Shown here piece after piece: positions 5,555 to 6,513 of a stretch of DNA of 6,513 nucleotides. The translations under genes and the position numbers were made by a program. This stretch comes from Ignavibacteriales bacterium (GTDB lineage Bacteria; Bacteroidota; Ignavibacteria; UBA10030; SZUA-254). The first letter of the stretch is position 1; the number at the start of each line of letters is the position of its first letter. The stretch is taken from the NCBI GenBank assembly GCA_016207985.1, contig JACQYX010000042.1, forward strand, positions 1 to 6,513, in the 5' to 3' direction. The notes under the pieces were generated by a model that did not search any database, was not told the DNA's origin, and saw only the letters and a list, made by a program, of their open reading frames with translations.

Positions 5555-6513
5555 ATGGCTCTACTGATTAAAGACGGAACAATATTGACGGCAAATGAAA
5601 AGGGGAATGTATTATTTAATACATCGATAAAAATAGAAAATGGTTTGATCCGTGCAATAATTCCACAAAACTCTCCTGAAACATTCGATTCATCAGATGT
5701 TATTGATGCTCGGAACTTTGTTATCATCCCCGGTTTTGTTCAAACACATGTTCACTTATGCCAGACACTTTTTCGAGGATTAGCCGATGATCTTCCGCTG
5801 CTCGATTGGCTTCGCCTGAAGATATTTCCAATGGAAGCGGCGCATAATAAACATTCGATGTATCTGTCGGCGCTTCTTGGTATCGCAGAGTTAATTAGAT
5901 CTGGAACGACCACAATTATGGATATGGGCAGCATTAATCATGAGGAAGAAATTATTCAAGCAATCGGTGAAACGGGGCTCCGGGCATTTGTTGGAAAAGC
6001 TATGATGGATGTGAACGATATTTATCCGCGACTGAAGGAATCAACAGTCGATTCTTTCAGATCGACGCGCGATCTGGCAGAGCGCTGGCATAATTCATAC
6101 AACGAAAGAATTCACTATGCAGTCGCACCGCGTTTCGTTTTATCGTGTTCAGACAAACTCATGAAAGATGCCCATGAATTAATCCAAAACTATCCCGGGA
6201 TGCTTTATCATACTCATGCCTCCGAGAACAAAGCGGAAATTAAAAAAGTGCGTGAAAGATGCAAGATGGATAACATCGAATTCCTACATCATCTTGGATT
6301 GCTATCGAAACATTCTTGCCTCGCACATTGCGTTCATCTTAATGAAAATGAATATACACTTCTCAAATCGACCAATGCCAAGATAGCGCATTGTCCGTCG
6401 TCGAATATGAAACTCGGCTCAGGGATTGCGAACGTTCCTAAATTGTTGGATATGAAAATCACAGTTTCACTCGGCGCCGACGGTGCACCATGCAACAACA
6501 CTCTGGATATATT
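5555..6513 (+). CDS. Amidohydrolase, 5'-deoxyadenosine / MTA / SAH deaminase type, N-terminal 319 residues (cut by window edge)
   Basis: The frame from ATG 5555 is open to the window end; about 120 residues of a typical ~440-residue protein are missing. After the N-terminal beta-sandwich strands comes PGFVQTHVHLCQTLFRGLAD, with metal ligands H65 and H67. Further hallmarks are DDLPLLDWL, SGTTTIMDM, THASEN (metal ligand H221, catalytic E224), LAHCVHL (H258), AHCPSSNMKL and LGADGAPCNN (metal ligand D309). This set defines the zinc/iron amidohydrolases containing TrzA/AtzA-like chlorohydrolases and MtaD/DadD deaminases; LCQTLFRG...DDL and GADGAPCNNTLD recall sequences annotated as 5'-deoxyadenosine deaminase (formerly N-ethylammeline chlorohydrolase). 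The likely reaction is cytosolic hydrolytic deamination of the adenine in 5'-deoxyadenosine, methylthioadenosine or S-adenosylhomocysteine to the inosine analogue, for salvage of radical-SAM and methylation by-products. Exact substrate cannot be read from sequence. A weak GGA (5544-5546) precedes the ATG. All active-site residues in view are intact. Confidence 0.88.
   Translation, partial: MALLIKDGTILTANEKGNVLFNTSIKIENGLIRAIIPQNSPETFDSSDVIDARNFVIIPGFVQTHVHLCQTLFRGLADDLPLLDWLRLKIFPMEAAHNKHSMYLSALLGIAELIRSGTTTIMDMGSINHEEEIIQAIGETGLRAFVGKAMMDVNDIYPRLKESTVDSFRSTRDLAERWHNSYNERIHYAVAPRFVLSCSDKLMKDAHELIQNYPGMLYHTHASENKAEIKKVRERCKMDNIEFLHHLGLLSKHSCLAHCVHLNENEYTLLKSTNAKIAHCPSSNMKLGSGIANVPKLLDMKITVSLGADGAPCNNTLDI

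Overview
The window looks like chromosomal DNA of a moderately AT-rich Gram-negative bacterium. The SPOR-type envelope protein, the PAS/histidine-kinase/receiver proteins and a possible TTTG / TA-TTTG promoter would suit the Bacteroidota-Ignavibacteria (FCB) neighbourhood. That placement is inference; no taxonomic marker gene is present.

Layout. (1) 1-550, minus strand: the first 183 residues of an exported TPR/SPOR-domain protein, cut by the window edge. (2) 551-770: a divergent, AT-rich control region with a 17-base T/A homopolymer. This tract sits inside a plausible promoter of the minus-strand gene. (3) 771-3425, plus strand: an 884-residue protein with a short TPR-like N-terminus, about 550 residues of coiled coil containing roughly 75-residue repeats, a duplicated helical unit and a C-terminal response-regulator receiver. 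The receiver stops right after its conserved lysine, and its missing last helix appears to be encoded in the -1 frame. (4) 3453-4436: a seven-transmembrane sensor ending in an incomplete PAS domain. (5) 4417-5451: DHp helix 2, HATPase_c and receiver of a hybrid histidine kinase. Items 4 and 5 together look like one hybrid kinase from which the end of PAS and the phosphorylatable-histidine helix have been lost. (6) 5452-5554: an intergenic gap with weak promoter matches. (7) 5555 to the end: the first 319 residues of an amidohydrolase of the 5'-deoxyadenosine / methylthioadenosine / S-adenosylhomocysteine deaminase type.

How they may work together. Genes 3-5 are co-directional with almost no spacing and were probably one operon: a membrane sensor kinase with its own receiver, and a long filamentous scaffold with a second receiver. 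As written, the set has two receivers and one ATP-binding domain but no recognisable phosphoacceptor histidine. It is therefore either decaying, damaged by assembly or indel error, or a non-canonical split kinase dependent on a histidine supplied elsewhere. The SPOR gene and the deaminase gene look functionally unrelated to this cluster.
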